The notes beneath the pieces are model-generated. The model worked only from the letters and a program-made list of their open reading frames with translations. It had not been told where the DNA came from and searched no databases. A program made the translations under genes and the position numbers. Of a DNA stretch of 64,000 nucleotides, positions 63,144-64,000 are shown in pieces; position 1 is the stretch's first letter; every line of letters starts with the position of its first letter. The DNA comes from Leeuwenhoekiella marinoflava DSM 3653 (GTDB lineage: Bacteria > Bacteroidota > Bacteroidia > Flavobacteriales > Flavobacteriaceae): assembly GCF_900129005.1 (NCBI RefSeq), contig NZ_FQUN01000005.1:124001-188000 (forward strand), written 5' to 3'.

Positions 63144-63986
63144 TTATTTAAATGTTATTTCTTTTATGTTTTCATCTCTATAAGAATTTAGATTATATAT
63201 TTCGGATAATATTTGTGTAATGTTCGATAGCGTCTCCTTTTTTCGAATCCGAATTGTTACTTGTTTTTGTAGTAGTTCTTGAGGGAAGGTTATTTTATAA
63301 TTGTAATTTGTTTGAATATAGTTAATAACTTCTTTTAAAGGTTTTTTATTAAAGTCTTTAAACCTTTCAAAAGCGGTTATGGTCAATTGATTAGTATTAT
63401 AGACAAACTTTTCGCCAGGGGACAATATCCAGTTATTGATACTATCCTTTACGTTCAGTTGTATACTACCTTCATAAAGCTGGACACTTACGCTATTACT
63501 AATTTCTTCTTTCACGGTAAACTCAGTGCCTAAAACAGTAGTCGTGGTAGTTTTGCACGATACTTGAAATGGATGGTCTTTGTCTTTTTCAACTCTAAAG
63601 AAAGCTTCTCCTTTTACCCTGACTTTTCTGTTCTTTTTAAAATTATCTGAAAATTCGAGTTGAGAATTTGGTTCAAGTTCTACGAGTGAGCCATCCGGAA
63701 GGTAAACGGTTTTATTCTGATTGCCCGGGTTTTCAATAATATTAATATTGCTGGCAATGGAAGACTCAAATGATGAATTATTGTACATCCGCAAACCACC
63801 TATCGAAAGGAAAGTAACGAGCACAGCCGCAGCTGCGTAGTGCCAGGGTTTAATAGGTTTCTTTTTACGGTTAAATGTTCTTGATGAAAAATCTTGCCAG
63901 GATTTTTCAACTTTATCTTTGGGCTGTATTTTAGAAGTTTCCTCCCAAGCATCTTGTAATTTTTTTTCAATTTCTTTATCATCCAT
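63144..63986 (-). CDS. FecR-family anti-sigma factor (DUF4974)
   Basis: 280 aa. A short cytoplasmic head binds the sigma factor (about 1-42), one membrane helix follows ('WHYAAAAVLVTFLSIGGL', about 43-62), then the periplasmic FecR domain ('VYLPDGSLVELEPNSQLEFSDNF', about 93-180) and a C-terminal DUF4974/secretin-like part. It holds an ECF sigma factor inactive until the STN receptor signals. The start lies 14 nt from the right edge; the sigma factor gene should follow just beyond. Confidence 0.93.
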   Translation of the reverse strand: MDDKEIEKKLQDAWEETSKIQPKDKVEKSWQDFSSRTFNRKKKPIKPWHYAAAAVLVTFLSIGGLRMYNNSSFESSIASNINIIENPGNQNKTVYLPDGSLVELEPNSQLEFSDNFKKNRKVRVKGEAFFRVEKDKDHPFQVSCKTTTTTVLGTEFTVKEEISNSVSVQLYEGSIQLNVKDSINNWILSPGEKFVYNTNQLTITAFERFKDFNKKPLKEVINYIQTNYNYKITFPQELLQKQVTIRIRKKETLSNITQILSEIYNLNSYRDENIKEITFK

Positions 63987-64000
63987 AATAAATCTTTTAA

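Overview
This is an AT-rich chromosomal window from a member of the Flavobacteriaceae (Bacteroidota). The evidence is the gliding genes gldF/gldG, a protein with a type IX secretion sorting tail, TonB receptors fused to carboxypeptidase-like domains, a FecR/TonB/DUF4249 cassette, lipoproteins with Bacteroidota-style lipoboxes, and repeated promoters of the TAnnTTTG type. Ribosome-binding sites are weak or absent, as usual in this phylum. No rRNA, tRNA or CRISPR array was seen. I could not fix the genus; a marine flavobacterium is plausible.

Layout. 0-9 kb: the tail of an M23 peptidase, a TonB receptor, a cysteine desulfurase, a Ca-binding-repeat lipoprotein, an Smr protein, a T9SS protein and two small membrane proteins. 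9-15.4 kb: two mechanosensitive channels around a membrane-anchored EEP hydrolase, then a DUF72-gntK-gntP operon for gluconate. 15.5-22.2 kb: a lipoprotein-sorting-like protein, pcm, a Gfo/Idh oxidoreductase, gldF-gldG and dnaN. 22.3-32.1 kb: a nitrogen-assimilation block in which gltB-gltD diverges from a porin-PII-amtB operon. The shared control region carries two matching CCCTA-N6-TAGGG palindromes 53 bp apart. 32.15-33.55 kb: a dead IS1182-family element. 33.6-41 kb: a DUF4870 protein, a very basic low-complexity secreted protein behind a sigma-54-like promoter, and a DUF4834-YfhO-glycosyltransferase-flippase operon. 41-51.7 kb: envelope and lipid genes, including a SIMPL protein behind a near-perfect sigma-54 promoter, a rhomboid protease, an LpxL-like acyltransferase, glmM, a PagL-like lipid A deacylase, an AcpH-like protein, gamma-glutamyltransferase and a SatD-DUF3307 pair behind 28-bp tandem repeats. 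51.7-55.8 kb: a YbbA/YbbP/TesA-type locus in the same arrangement as in E. coli. 55.8-59.6 kb: an accessory island with an AraC regulator, a methyltransferase, an ORF-less group II intron relic beside attC-like inverted repeats, and an HD-domain hydrolase. 59.6-64 kb: a DUF4249 lipoprotein, an STN-type TonB receptor and a FecR anti-sigma factor; the partner sigma factor should lie just past the right edge.

How the genes fit together. The nitrogen block would take ammonium across the outer membrane (porin) and inner membrane (AmtB), sense nitrogen status (PII), and build glutamate (GltBD). The palindrome pair is the best candidate for its shared operator. Two sigma-54-type promoters 10 kb apart, both in front of exported proteins, suggest a small envelope-related RpoN regulon. 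The most unusual non-coding elements are the palindrome pair, the 28-bp repeats and the intron/attC-like region. I found no complete new defence or mobile system.
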